Shown: in pieces, positions 21,763 to 30,140 of the stretch
How positions within the stretch are numbered: the first letter of the stretch is position 1
Layout of the letters: each line of letters opens with the position of its first letter
Position numbers and translations under genes: made by a program
Source: a virus
Virus record (IMG/VR): IMGVR_UViG_3300010399_000230
Coordinates: 1 to 35,748 of that record
Reading direction: 5' to 3' (one strand)
Length of the DNA: 35,748 bases
Notes under the pieces: generated by a model
The model's input: the letters and a program-made list of their open reading frames with translations, nothing else
The model's database searches: none
What the model was told of the DNA's origin: nothing

Positions 21763-23883
21763 TCAAACGGCGCCGGGCGAATAGTTGATGCCCATGCCCG
21801 CGGCCAGCGCGTAGCTGCCCGCGCCGAGCGTGAATCCGCTGTATGTGGTGGGGCTCGCGAACAGCGGATCGAGCGTCTTGACCTGAGCGTCAAGCGTGTT
21901 GCCGATCAGCGTCGCCGGGTTGGTCGTGTTGGGTGTCGAGTACACCGTGGCCGACCCGCTACCCGAGGCGTTCACCGTGGCCGATGGCGCGTAGAGCACG
22001 TTGCCCTTGAGAACCGTGCCGATCGGGTAGGTCGCCGCAGCAGCGTCTGACACCAGCGACATCCGTGTCAGCGTGCTCGAGTAGCAACTGTTGTTCTTGA
22101 CCAGGACATTGTTGCACCCGGGGGTGACAACGCCGGACGCCTGGCCATACAGCAGCGCCAGGCGATGGCTGTTGTTGCCGGCCGTCGCTAGCTGGCTCGA
22201 GTGATTGCACGCGTTATGCCGCACCGTGATGTTGTCGCCCTGGACGACTGTATCGGCATAGGCATAGAAGCTCGCGTTGTAGTCATAGGGGCCGAAGTAG
22301 TTGTGCTCGACGATCACCTTCGAGATCGGCTCGTTGTGCGAGAGATCTTGCGCCTGCACCTGGATCTGGATGCCTCCGCTGATGTTCACGCCACCCATCG
22401 GGTCGAACTTGTTGTTGCGGATGCAGTAGGTGCCGCTGGTGTACTTGCTGTTGAACGGGTCGCCGGTGTCCCCGTACGGGTACGCCGAGGCCCCAACCAT
22501 GCCGCGCGTCGCCAGCAGGTATTTCGTCGAGTTGGCGCCCTTCCAGTAGTTCGACTCGAACAGCGAGTAGGACAGGCCTTGGAACCGCCCCGTGTGCTCG
22601 CCCGTGTTGCTGCGGTCGAAATTGTTGCCGGCACAGTAGAGGAACTGCGTTCCGTTGGCGACGCAGAAGATGGACACATTCCCGGAGTTGCCTGCGCCCG
22701 GGAACACCGCCGGCTCGCCGCTGTGGTTGCTAGTCGTGCAGTCCTGGATTGTGTTGCTCGTGCCGTCCAAGAGGATGTCGCTGGCGCAGTGCTGGAAGTC
22801 GCAGCGCAGCAACGTGCAATAGCCCTTGGTCTCCACGTCATAGGCGACGCCAGAGCCGACCGACTGGTAGCCGCGGCAAGCGTAATTGCCCGTGACGAAG
22901 TTGGTCGACGCCACCAGTGCGCTGACGCTGACCGTGTACGTGCCGACGCCTCCCGTCCCTGTGCCGAGCGCCGTGATCTTGGCCGTGCTGCTCAAGCCAG
23001 TTGCGGCCGAGGGGAAAATGCTGTCGCCGACTGCCAGCGGCGCGCCGCCGCCAAGAACGGCGGTGACGGTCAGGATGTTGCCGCTGCCGCCAGCGCCATT
23101 GTCGATGGTCGCGGTGACCAGGTTCGTGCGGCCGACGATGGCCAGATCCATGAATCGGCAGTCGTTGCCGCCACCGATCGCACTGGAAAAGCCAGTGCCA
23201 TCGTCCACGTCATACGCAATGGTGGGGCGCGCGCCCGTGCCATACTTTCCGACCGTGCAGTTGTTGCGTCCGCTAAGCGAGATCACGTCGGCATTGACAG
23301 CCTCGTGAAACGTCTCGCCGGCGCGAAACAGGAACCGCATGCCGTCGGCCAGGTATGGCTGGATCGCGTTCGCGTTCGACGCCGTCAGTTGCACGCAGCC
23401 GGCCGGCGCCCCGGTGAAGTCACCCGAAGAGCTGACGCAAATGGTCTTCGTGCCTGCGTAGACCACGGCTGGGTCGAGTACCGTGATCGTCGCGGTGACG
23501 CTGGCGATGTTGCCTGTGATGGCGGACGTGACTTGCAACGTCACCGTGTAGGTGCCGGGCGTCTCGAAAACGTGACCCGCGACCGGGCCATAGCCCCAAT
23601 TTCGAGACGCGGTCGGATCGGCGCCCTGCCCCCAGGCGGCCACGCCGGGGCCAGTGGTCTCACCGAAGTTCCAGACGTAGGCGCAGTCCCTGAATGGATT
23701 GGTCGTCTCGGTGTCGGTGGTGTTGCAGCCATGGAAGACGACGGAGAACGGCGCGACGCCCGTGTTCGAGTAAAGCGCCGCCCGGTTCGACACCAGCACC
23801 GGCGTCAAGGTGATCGGAATCGCGACTGCCGCCGCAGCGGCGCGCATGATCGCATTCCGCTGGTAGCGCGAGATCGTGCGCAT
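21763..23883 (-). CDS. PKD plus beta-helix protein, candidate second tailspike or depolymerase
   Basis: The 706-residue product starts with a basic, then hydrophobic stretch (MRTISRYQRNAIMRAAAAAV, IPITLTPVLV) that resembles a signal or membrane segment. Residues about 40-135 form a PKD domain (GVAPFSVVFHG, YVWNFGE, HVFETPGTYTVTLQVT). From about 140 on it is a right-handed parallel beta-helix with SNTIQDCTTSNHSG, YSLFESNYWKG and NVLVKNNSCYSS, ending in LDPLFASPTTYSGFTLGAGS, a known close of such helices. It lacks the head-binding domain of the other spike. Polysaccharide binding or cleavage is the family expectation; attachment to the virion is inferred from its place in the morphogenesis operon. 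Confidence 0.75.
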   Translation of the reverse strand: MRTISRYQRNAIMRAAAAAVAIPITLTPVLVSNRAALYSNTGVAPFSVVFHGCNTTDTETTNPFRDCAYVWNFGETTGPGVAAWGQGADPTASRNWGYGPVAGHVFETPGTYTVTLQVTSAITGNIASVTATITVLDPAVVYAGTKTICVSSSGDFTGAPAGCVQLTASNANAIQPYLADGMRFLFRAGETFHEAVNADVISLSGRNNCTVGKYGTGARPTIAYDVDDGTGFSSAIGGGNDCRFMDLAIVGRTNLVTATIDNGAGGSGNILTVTAVLGGGAPLAVGDSIFPSAATGLSSTAKITALGTGTGGVGTYTVSVSALVASTNFVTGNYACRGYQSVGSGVAYDVETKGYCTLLRCDFQHCASDILLDGTSNTIQDCTTSNHSGEPAVFPGAGNSGNVSIFCVANGTQFLYCAGNNFDRSNTGEHTGRFQGLSYSLFESNYWKGANSTKYLLATRGMVGASAYPYGDTGDPFNSKYTSGTYCIRNNKFDPMGGVNISGGIQIQVQAQDLSHNEPISKVIVEHNYFGPYDYNASFYAYADTVVQGDNITVRHNACNHSSQLATAGNNSHRLALLYGQASGVVTPGCNNVLVKNNSCYSSTLTRMSLVSDAAAATYPIGTVLKGNVLYAPSATVNASGSGSATVYSTPNTTNPATLIGNTLDAQVKTLDPLFASPTTYSGFTLGAGSYALAAGMGINYSPGAV

Positions 23884-23887
23884 AGCT

Positions 23888-25297
23888 TCAGCCCGGGAAC
23901 ACTTCGATGCGACCGTGCACCAGCGCCACCCAGTCGCTGGCCGTCGTCGTCTGCAGATTGATCGCCACCGCTTGCGTGGTAGTCGTGTCGACCGCCAGCG
24001 TGCCCATCGCGGTGGTCACCGCAGCCTGGTTCTCCGGGTAGTTCCACTGCTTGTTCTTGACGCCCGCGTTGGCGATCACCATCGTTCCGCTGCCGCCAAT
24101 CGACGTGGTGCCCTGAACTTGCGGGAAGGCGCCGAACGACGCGCCAAGGTAGGGCAGCGCCTTCTTTGTGCCGGCGCTGTTGTTCCAGCGAGCGATGGCG
24201 TTGTAGCGAATAGCTCCGTTGGCACCGAGACTGTCGGCGGCCATGTTCACGCTGAGCGCAGTGGTCGTAGCCACCGTGCCCGCCGTCGTGCCGCCTGCGT
24301 TGGTAGTGAAGGCCGTCTTCGATCCGGGGATCGTCGGCAGGCCGCTGCCGGGCGTGTAGGTGTTGTTGTAGACGATGCCCGCTGTCGTGGAGGACATCTC
24401 GACGTAGTACCAGCCTGCCGCCTGCCCCGAGAAGATCTCGTTGGCGTTGAACTTCATGAAGCAGTTGGTGTAGGTCTGATCGAATGCGGTCGCAATCGTG
24501 AGCGCAGCGCCGTTGGCGCCGATCGTCGAGCCGCTGGGCGGCAGGATCAGCGTCACACCAGATTGGATGACTGCGGGCGAGCGATAGTCGACCCCGGGGG
24601 TAGCCGCGACAGCAGCGCCAGACCCGTTGCCCTTGAGCAAATTGGTCGTCGAGGCAATCGAGCCCGAAAGCGAGATCGCAGTCCCGTCCGGGTAGTACAG
24701 GTTATTGGACGCATCGACAGCAACAAGGCCGGCCGTCGCGCCGGCAGACTTCTGCGCCGTAGACTGAACATCCTTGGGTTGCAGCGTGTAGGTGCCGGCC
24801 GTCAAGCATTCGAGGATGTCACCCTGCCAAACGCCAGGGATGCCGTCGATGGCAGTGGTGAACGTCGTATAGCCAGCCGTCGTGTTGAGGTAGGCCGTAC
24901 CGAGGATTGCAGTCCCCGAGGTCAGCGTCGGCGTGCCACCAGCAGCGGACGCAGCCCAGGACACAGGAATTCCTACCGCGCTCACGTCGCCAGAGCTGAG
25001 CGTTACATTGCCACTCGAAGGCGTCTTGCCATTGACGCTGCTGACCGCGCCGCCACCGTTCTCGTAGTCGATATATGACAGGTTGTCGACGGTTTGGTTG
25101 GTGACGACAACAGTGGCGCCCTGCACATAAGGGCCGAAAATCTTGCGCGTCGGATCAGGGCCGCGGAGCTTCGTGACTGCCGAGCCACCAACAGGCGTCT
25201 CCACCGTCAGGAAGAAGCCCCCATTGCTGGCAAACGAGACGTAACTGCCAGGCGAGATGGTGAAAGTCTGGCTACTGCCCTGGGCGATCGTGCTCAT
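23888..25297 (-). CDS. Tail fibre-like protein
   Basis: The 469-residue product is glycine-, serine- and threonine-rich with mostly beta-pattern sequence. Near residue 87 AVSSVNGKTPSSGNVTLSSGDV is a fibre-repeat motif found in many phage tail fibres (VxSVNGKxGxVxLxxxDV). Further on, QKSAGATAGLVAVDASNNLYY and NLLKGNGSGAAVAATPGVDYRS are also typical fibre segments. The C-terminal part may fold as a compact knob. The gene start overlaps the portal gene by 26 bases, so it is translated with the portal mRNA. Placement of a fibre gene between portal and scaffold is unusual for P22-like order. Confidence 0.7.
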   Translation of the reverse strand: MSTIAQGSSQTFTISPGSYVSFASNGGFFLTVETPVGGSAVTKLRGPDPTRKIFGPYVQGATVVVTNQTVDNLSYIDYENGGGAVSSVNGKTPSSGNVTLSSGDVSAVGIPVSWAASAAGGTPTLTSGTAILGTAYLNTTAGYTTFTTAIDGIPGVWQGDILECLTAGTYTLQPKDVQSTAQKSAGATAGLVAVDASNNLYYPDGTAISLSGSIASTTNLLKGNGSGAAVAATPGVDYRSPAVIQSGVTLILPPSGSTIGANGAALTIATAFDQTYTNCFMKFNANEIFSGQAAGWYYVEMSSTTAGIVYNNTYTPGSGLPTIPGSKTAFTTNAGGTTAGTVATTTALSVNMAADSLGANGAIRYNAIARWNNSAGTKKALPYLGASFGAFPQVQGTTSIGGSGTMVIANAGVKNKQWNYPENQAAVTTAMGTLAVDTTTTQAVAINLQTTTASDWVALVHGRIEVFPG

Positions 25298-27515
25298 TGG
25301 TTACTCCGGGCGCCATCAACGGCGATGCGGGGTGAATCGGAGGCGACATCGGCGCCTGGGGAACCTCGGGAACGCCTTGCGGTGGCGTGCCAAGTTGGTG
25401 CGGGATCTGCGGGATAGGCGCGACTGGCGTGCTGTCGGCCGGCAAGGTGATCTGCTGGCCTTGAGGCTCGCCCGGCCACGGATTGGGGTCGCTGATCAGC
25501 TCGCGAAGCTGCTGCTGAACGACCACAGCAACCTGCTCGGGGTTGAACGACGGGCCGATGACCTTGAGGCGATTCGTTTCTGCGTTGAAGGCGTCGATGG
25601 CGAGTTTGGTCGCGCTGTCTTGCTGGTCGACCTTCTTTTGCTCCAACTGCGCATGCGCCTGGTCAGCATCGGCCTGGGCGTCGTGGGCGATCTGCACGGC
25701 CTGCTGAAGCTGCTGCGTGAGCTGCGCGATCTTCTGCGTGAGTTCGGCAGTCGTCGGGCCTTTGGCGCCGTTCTGGGGCTGCAACACCGCCTTGACGGGA
25801 TCAGGCGCCATCGCAATCAGCACTTGCTGCAGCTTGTCGCCGTTGGGAATGTCCAGCGTCCCAGCCCACAAAGGCGCGATGGCCGGCGTCAGCTCGGGAT
25901 TGGCGCGCATCATCTCGGTAAACGCTTCCTGAGCCTGCTGGCGCTGCGTGGAGAACGGCGCACCGACGACAACACGAACGTCGTACTTGCCCACGTTAGG
26001 ATTGATCGACAGCCCCTCGTCCGTCTCCTCGGCGGCTTCCTTCTGATCCGGGTTCATGACAACAGAGCCGGGCGTCGAGTCGATGCCAAGAATGCGCATC
26101 TGCCGCTTGGTGTCGACCAGCCGCGGGATCATGGACAGGCAGAGCTTTCCAACCTGGGCAACACTGCCGGCGAGGTTGTTCGGAAACACGCTGGTCGCCG
26201 CCTCGCCCTGCTGCTTGCGCGAGTCGATGGCAACGCCGCTTGTCTCGTTGGACGGCGCTCCGAGCGTGGCCTGATACATGCCCAGCGAAGCCTGGATGTC
26301 GTGCAGCGCCTGCTCAGCGCCTGACGTGTAGTTGGCGAGGTTGACAGCCAGCGGAGCACGCAGCGGCGGGGAGATCGGCTGCCCGCTCTCGTCAATGTCG
26401 TTGAACGGCAGGTAGGCGCGCGAGTCGACCGAAGCCCGATCCCACAGCCGCTCGACGCCACGAATGGAGCGAATCGAGGCCAGCCACGGCGACTTGGGCG
26501 CGGCGTTCATGTACGCCCGAATCTCGCTGATGTGGTAGTTGTAGGCCCGCTGGGGCTCACGAGCGCGACGAGGAATGCCGCAGTACTTGATCCGCCCGTC
26601 CGACCACGCAACGTAGCCGTAGACCGGAACAATGCCGATGCCGTCAGCCGGATATTCCGTCTCAGGCGTCAGGATCTCAGCCCCCGACATGAGAACCCAG
26701 CGCACGCAGCGGGTCGTCTCCGAGAAATCCCGCACGAACTTGGGCGGTCGAGGCTGGGCCTTGGCCTTCTCGAAGTCTTCCTCTGACAGGCTGTACTCGT
26801 CGCCGTCGTCAGAGCGGACAACGAGCATCATCTCCTTCTTGGTCTCGATGCGCCATTCCTCGGCGATCAGAACCGAGTCGCGCACATCGCTGATTTGCTG
26901 GCCGTCCACGTCGCCGAAGCTGACCTTGGCGGCCTTGGCCCCGAACTCCCGTTCAAAGGCTGCATAGGACATGCTCGTGAGCAGTTGTCCACGGTCGGCA
27001 TCGCTGCCGTCGATCTCCACGCTCCAGGGATCGAACATCACGCGAAGTGGATCGCCTTCGCTGCTGATTCGCGGCTCTTGGTAGTTCAGCGCCCTGTCGG
27101 TGAACTGAGGACGGACGATGAGGTAGCCGACACCCGTTCGAGCAGCCGAGGTCTCCGCTCGCATGTAGTGCTGCATGGCCCGACTGGCGTATTCGATGTT
27201 GCGGAATAGTCCGTCAAGCTGCTCAGCGGCTCGCTGGTCGGCACCCGCAGCCGCAGGCACAGCATGGAGGGCTGGAGGCGATTGCTCAATCTGCCCGATA
27301 ACAGTAGCCGTGTATTGGCCGGTCTGATCCATCGTCAGGCAAGGCCGAGCGCCACCGGGATCGCGCTCTCGCTGCGACCGTTCCACGTCGTCCCATTGCT
27401 TGGGGTCGCTCGGGTCGCTGAAACGCAGGTCTTCCTCGATCTGGCGACGCTGATCCGTCAGCGCTTCGCCTGCTTCGAGGTACCACTGTTGCGCGTCCCT
27501 GACCGTATCTGCCAT
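25272..27515 (-). CDS. Portal protein, P22 gp1 type
   Basis: I take ATG 27515 (MADTVRDAQQW); an in-frame start nine bases further out is possible. The roughly 747-residue product has the typical P22-type portal opening (WYLEAGEALTDQRRQIEEDL, FSDPSDPKQWD), then NIEYASRAMQHYMRAETSAA and RIAEEW-like core segments (SVLIAEEWRIETKKEMMLV). A long C-terminal helical barrel region rich in Q and A follows (LTQKIAQLTQQLQQAVQIAH). Twelve copies form the ring through which DNA enters and leaves the head. It follows the terminase gene and overlaps the fibre gene at its end. Assignment is strong. Confidence 0.9.
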   Translation of the reverse strand: MADTVRDAQQWYLEAGEALTDQRRQIEEDLRFSDPSDPKQWDDVERSQRERDPGGARPCLTMDQTGQYTATVIGQIEQSPPALHAVPAAAGADQRAAEQLDGLFRNIEYASRAMQHYMRAETSAARTGVGYLIVRPQFTDRALNYQEPRISSEGDPLRVMFDPWSVEIDGSDADRGQLLTSMSYAAFEREFGAKAAKVSFGDVDGQQISDVRDSVLIAEEWRIETKKEMMLVVRSDDGDEYSLSEEDFEKAKAQPRPPKFVRDFSETTRCVRWVLMSGAEILTPETEYPADGIGIVPVYGYVAWSDGRIKYCGIPRRAREPQRAYNYHISEIRAYMNAAPKSPWLASIRSIRGVERLWDRASVDSRAYLPFNDIDESGQPISPPLRAPLAVNLANYTSGAEQALHDIQASLGMYQATLGAPSNETSGVAIDSRKQQGEAATSVFPNNLAGSVAQVGKLCLSMIPRLVDTKRQMRILGIDSTPGSVVMNPDQKEAAEETDEGLSINPNVGKYDVRVVVGAPFSTQRQQAQEAFTEMMRANPELTPAIAPLWAGTLDIPNGDKLQQVLIAMAPDPVKAVLQPQNGAKGPTTAELTQKIAQLTQQLQQAVQIAHDAQADADQAHAQLEQKKVDQQDSATKLAIDAFNAETNRLKVIGPSFNPEQVAVVVQQQLRELISDPNPWPGEPQGQQITLPADSTPVAPIPQIPHQLGTPPQGVPEVPQAPMSPPIHPASPLMAPGVTNEHDRPGQ

Positions 27516-27547
27516 GGGGCGCAAATGTCCACGCGCGCGCGCGTTGT

Positions 27548-27566
27548 GTCACCGCAATCCGTTGCG
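27548..27566 (-). promoter_or_regulatory. 19-base hairpin element, portal-leader copy
   Basis: CGCAACGGATTGCGGTGAC on the minus strand directly after the terminase stop; here the stem is CCGCAA-CGGA-TTGCGG. It is an exact 19-base match to the scaffold-leader copy and is followed by an alternating GC run (27532-27543) before the portal start. Confidence 0.65.
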
Positions 27567-27568
27567 GG

Positions 27569-28828
27569 CTAGAGCCTTGACCCCTGTGCGGCGGACTGGT
27601 TGAAGTCGTAAGCCGGCACGTCTCCATTGGAGAGCTTGTCGGCCACAACAGCAAGGTAACGCCATGCGTCCGCGCCGTGGCTGGCGTCGTCGTGCAGCGG
27701 CTGGCCGAACGTGCCGTTCGCGTTCTTGACTCGCTTGTAGCGTTTGAGCGAGTTCAGAAGCTCGCCCGCGGACTTGTCCATGTAGACGCGCGGGAACAGC
27801 ATCCGAGCCGCCTTGATGCCGTCCTCAATGCCAATCTGCGGGACGATCTGAACCCTGCGGCCCATGGATCGCAGCATTTCCTCGGTGCTCTTTCCGGTGT
27901 GAGTGTTCTTGGCCCTGCCGTCGTGAGGAATCCAGTCTTGACCCCAGCGGTAATCAAGCTTCGACATTTCATCGACGTAGCTTGCCAGCGTGCGAAAGCT
28001 GTCCATGATGCAGCCAATGATGCGCATCTCTGAGGCCACGCGCTGCACGAAGACGATCACCATCTGGTCATTCCAGCCCAAGTCCCAAACGGTGTGGACT
28101 GGCAACAATGGATCGTAGGGAACGCGCGCGACGCGGTTGGCAAGCTGCATGGCTGCAATCTCTACGGCGTAGATCGCGCCTTCGACAGCCGGCCGGCATT
28201 CACCCTCCCAAATGGTCTTGTAGCCTTCAGGATCGCGGGCGAGCTTGGCGATGCGTTCCTCGTTGAGCACCTTGGGAAGCCACGGGTTGTCGCGCCAGTT
28301 GACCGGAATCACGATTGAGTCCGGCTGCGGGTTCAGAACGAACTCGGTGTAGGTGTAGTCCGTGTCCAACTCTGGATTCAAGCCGATCCAAATCTCCGAC
28401 TCCTGCGCACGGATGGTTGGCGTCAGGACTTCCCACGACTTCTTAGAGACGACCTGAGCTTCCTCAACCCAGCAGCGGCGAGCGCCTTCCCAAGACTTGA
28501 TGTTCGTGATGCCCTGAGTTCGTAGGCCAGCGTATCCAAACTGAGTGTCAACACCAATGCCGCGAATCTCGTTAGCCAGGACTTCATAGCGACCCCCGAG
28601 GTTCATTGCCTCAATCTGCTTGGACAAGACTTCGTGGACAGAGTCCGCCATGGACTTCATCGTCTCCCGAGCGCAGAGGATGCGGCCAGGCTTGGTCAGC
28701 CCGTCGATCAGCAGCTTTCGTGCGATCGTCCACGACTTGCCGCCACCGCGACCTCCGTACATGACCTTGTAGCGGGCTGGTTCGTCCAGGCGCTCGGCCC
28801 AGGCTGGAAGGTCGATCTCAAGATCCAT
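27569..28828 (-). CDS. terL: Terminase large subunit
   Basis: The 419-residue motor-nuclease packages DNA into the procapsid. The ATPase domain shows Walker A at about 24-32 (YGGRGGGKS), an adenine-binding or C-motif region, and Walker B at about 120-126 (CWVEEAQ). The C-terminal RNase H-like nuclease domain shows the first acidic residue in VWDLGWND (D250) and the last in HDDASHGADAWRYL. The form resembles the PBSX or Terminase_3 type. The start overlaps the small-subunit-like gene by 11 bases. Complete and in frame; assignment is secure. Confidence 0.95.
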   Translation of the reverse strand: MDLEIDLPAWAERLDEPARYKVMYGGRGGGKSWTIARKLLIDGLTKPGRILCARETMKSMADSVHEVLSKQIEAMNLGGRYEVLANEIRGIGVDTQFGYAGLRTQGITNIKSWEGARRCWVEEAQVVSKKSWEVLTPTIRAQESEIWIGLNPELDTDYTYTEFVLNPQPDSIVIPVNWRDNPWLPKVLNEERIAKLARDPEGYKTIWEGECRPAVEGAIYAVEIAAMQLANRVARVPYDPLLPVHTVWDLGWNDQMVIVFVQRVASEMRIIGCIMDSFRTLASYVDEMSKLDYRWGQDWIPHDGRAKNTHTGKSTEEMLRSMGRRVQIVPQIGIEDGIKAARMLFPRVYMDKSAGELLNSLKRYKRVKNANGTFGQPLHDDASHGADAWRYLAVVADKLSNGDVPAYDFNQSAAQGSRL

Positions 28829-29099
28829 GGCTCGGCTTCACGTACTTCACAGTGACGTTTAGCTTCAGGTCGTCTCCATTCACGCCTGTTACTTGCAGCG
28901 GCAGCACCTTGCCAACCAGCGTCAGGAACGCCGATGCTGTCCGCGGGTTGCTCGCGCAGCCAATGAGGTACTCGACGCCGCCAGCACCCTCCAGTGCCTG
29001 CAGGATCATCTCCTTGACCTCGCGCGTCATCTTGTTGGGCACGCCGGCTTTGCGTCCCTTGCCAGCGGCTGGCGGTCTGGTTCCCTTAGCAGCAGCCAT
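28818..29099 (-). CDS. Terminase small subunit-like protein
   Basis: The ATG at 29099 has AGGAG upstream and overlaps the preceding stop; longer in-frame forms would run through the upstream gene. The 93-residue product begins with a basic, disordered segment (AAAKGTRPPAAGKGRKAGVP NKMTREVK), followed by a helix (EMILQALEGAGGVEYLIGCA) and the phrase LVGKVLPLQVTG. Proteins with this K/R-rich start and LPLQVxG end lie just before terL in many phages and are thought to be small terminases or recognition factors. It is shorter than classical TerS proteins, so the call is likely but not certain. Confidence 0.65.
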   Translation of the reverse strand: MAAAKGTRPPAAGKGRKAGVPNKMTREVKEMILQALEGAGGVEYLIGCASNPRTASAFLTLVGKVLPLQVTGVNGDDLKLNVTVKYVKPSHGS

Positions 29100-29347
29100 C
29101 ACTTTTCTCCTGTTACCGTGACTTCTTCGACCAATTGCAGTCTTCCCTTCATGCGAAGGCGAATGACATGCACGCTTTCGAGGATGCCCTCTTCGACCAG
29201 TTCCCGCAGAAGCCAGACGGCAGTCCACTTTGTGATTCCGAACTTGGCTCGCAGCAGGGCGTGCGTCAGCTCTTCATCGGGGTTATCAAAGTAAAAGCGC
29301 TTGACCCGGGCCTTCAGGCCTCGCTCGCGTCTCTCAATCTCTGTCAT
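29099..29347 (-). CDS. Winged-helix DNA-binding protein
   Basis: A strong ribosome-binding site AAAGGAGG and a TGATG overlap with the previous gene fix the start at 29347. The 82-residue product is a compact winged helix: RVKRFYFDNPDEELTHALLR, then AKFGITKWTAVWLLRELVEE as the recognition helix region and a beta-wing (GILESVHVIRLRMKGRLQLV). It probably regulates late transcription or takes part in genome recognition with the adjacent terminase. No named family. Confidence 0.65.
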   Translation of the reverse strand: MTEIERRERGLKARVKRFYFDNPDEELTHALLRAKFGITKWTAVWLLRELVEEGILESVHVIRLRMKGRLQLVEEVTVTGEK

Positions 29348-29724
29348 CACACACCTCCTTTGCAAGTCCCTCGCGCTCGTGGCGCGTCCTCAAAGTGAAA
29401 AGGCTTCGGGTTGAGTGCAAATACCTCGATGGTCTTGGTGCGGGTGCCGAGGCGCTCCGCGATGTAGACCGTTCCGTGGGTGTGCATGGCATTGAGGACG
29501 CGGCTAATCGTTTGCTTTGCCGATCCCAATTCGATAGCGAGTGCTTTACGTGTCTTCGGCCCGCGCTGGAGAGCTGCCAGCAGTAGCGCGAAGTTTTCGC
29601 TCGGAGTCCGCGCAATGCTCTTCAAGGCACCCGACTTGCCGACTTCGGCAGCAAGCGTCCGAACAGGCGCAGTCGCGGCGTGCGTGCCGTCAGATTGACT
29701 AGATTCGACTACTGGAGCATTCAT
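29347..29724 (-). CDS. Winged-helix transcription regulator-like protein
   Basis: The 125-residue product has a disordered first 40 residues and then a winged helix (ENFALLLAALQRGPKTRKAL, AIELGSAKQTISRVLNAMHT, HGTVYIAERLG) with a final beta-strand pair (KTIEVFALNPKPFHF). It opens the late gene block, directly before another winged-helix gene and the terminase genes. It may be a late regulator. The ribosome-binding site is weak. Relationship to a known family is not recognised beyond the fold. Confidence 0.65.
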   Translation of the reverse strand: MNAPVVESSQSDGTHAATAPVRTLAAEVGKSGALKSIARTPSENFALLLAALQRGPKTRKALAIELGSAKQTISRVLNAMHTHGTVYIAERLGTRTKTIEVFALNPKPFHFEDAPRARGTCKGGV

Positions 29725-29768
29725 GGACGGACTCGCTGGGTGGACGGAGAAGGATGAGGTTCTATTCA

Positions 29769-29797
29769 GGGCTGATCTCAGCCCGGAGGCTCGGGCT
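29769..29797 (-). promoter_or_regulatory. Two mutually exclusive hairpins
   Basis: The central segment (29778-29785) can pair with GGGCTGA on one side (29769-29775) or CGGGCT on the other (29792-29797). This lies between the NinG block and the late genes. No T-run follows, so it would be an RNA switch or an accident; I favour neither strongly. Confidence 0.3.
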
Positions 29798-29897
29798 AGG
29801 CTTGCTCCGGTGTATCGAGGGCCGGAGCGACGGAGCCACTATCGGGCAACGACAAGGGCGCTGGTTGCAAGAGCGTTGGCGAAGGTTCCGCAGTCAT
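29796..29897 (-). CDS. Possible 33-residue peptide coupled to upstream gene
   Basis: ATG at 29897 overlaps the preceding stop as ATGA, and an AGAGAAG box precedes it. The product is proline-, leucine- and serine-rich (MTAEPSPTLLQPAPLSLPDS and onward) with no fold that I can name. The overlap is the main support, because every other gene of this strand is coupled in the same way. A plus-strand frame covers the same DNA, so only one is likely to be real. Confidence 0.35.
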   Translation of the reverse strand: MTAEPSPTLLQPAPLSLPDSGSVAPALDTPEQA

Positions 29898-30139
29898 GTC
29901 TTCTCTAGAGCGCGCCGGGCCACTGCTCCAAGGTCGACGCCATCCATGACGACACGCCCTCGGCAAGCGTGCGCGATCTGTTCGAGCGAGCGCCTGGGAT
30001 AGCGAGCGGACGCGGCTGCTGCTCCGAGGTCTACGCCATTGATATTCATCATTCCGGGTGGACACGCTTTGGCGATCGTGCGCATCGCCTCGCGTAGATG
30101 ATCGTCATTGCGACGGAATAGATTGCTCAGGAATGCCAC
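29894..30139 (-). CDS. Small hypothetical protein with repeated GVDLGA motif
   Basis: A GTG at 30139 lies one base after the NinG stop, so translation is coupled. The 81-residue product begins VAFLSNLFRRNDDHL and contains NGVDLGAAAASARYPRRSLE and then MDGVDLGAVARRALEK, an internal duplication of about six to ten residues. It is helical and basic otherwise. Function is unknown. The long open frame extending upstream in the same phase is a shadow of NinG. Confidence 0.55.
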   Translation of the reverse strand: MAFLSNLFRRNDDHLREAMRTIAKACPPGMMNINGVDLGAAAASARYPRRSLEQIAHACRGRVVMDGVDLGAVARRALEKT

Positions 30140-30140
30140 G

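Noticed and set aside
22201-23961. 586-codon plus-strand open frame opposite the PKD/beta-helix gene
   Set aside because: Product is arginine-, valine- and alanine-rich low-complexity sequence without domain features. Such antisense frames are expected in GC-rich DNA, and the opposite strand encodes a clear protein.
9497-25297. Diversity-generating retroelement acting on the receptor-binding genes
   Set aside because: No reverse transcriptase, template repeat or C-type lectin variable domain is visible, so repeat variation at the window ends cannot be attributed to such a system.
29723-29908. 61-codon plus-strand frame with a GGAG box
   Set aside because: It lies opposite a coupled minus-strand operon, has no recognised family and has no promoter. 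The minus-strand peptide with an ATGA overlap is a slightly better reading of the same DNA.
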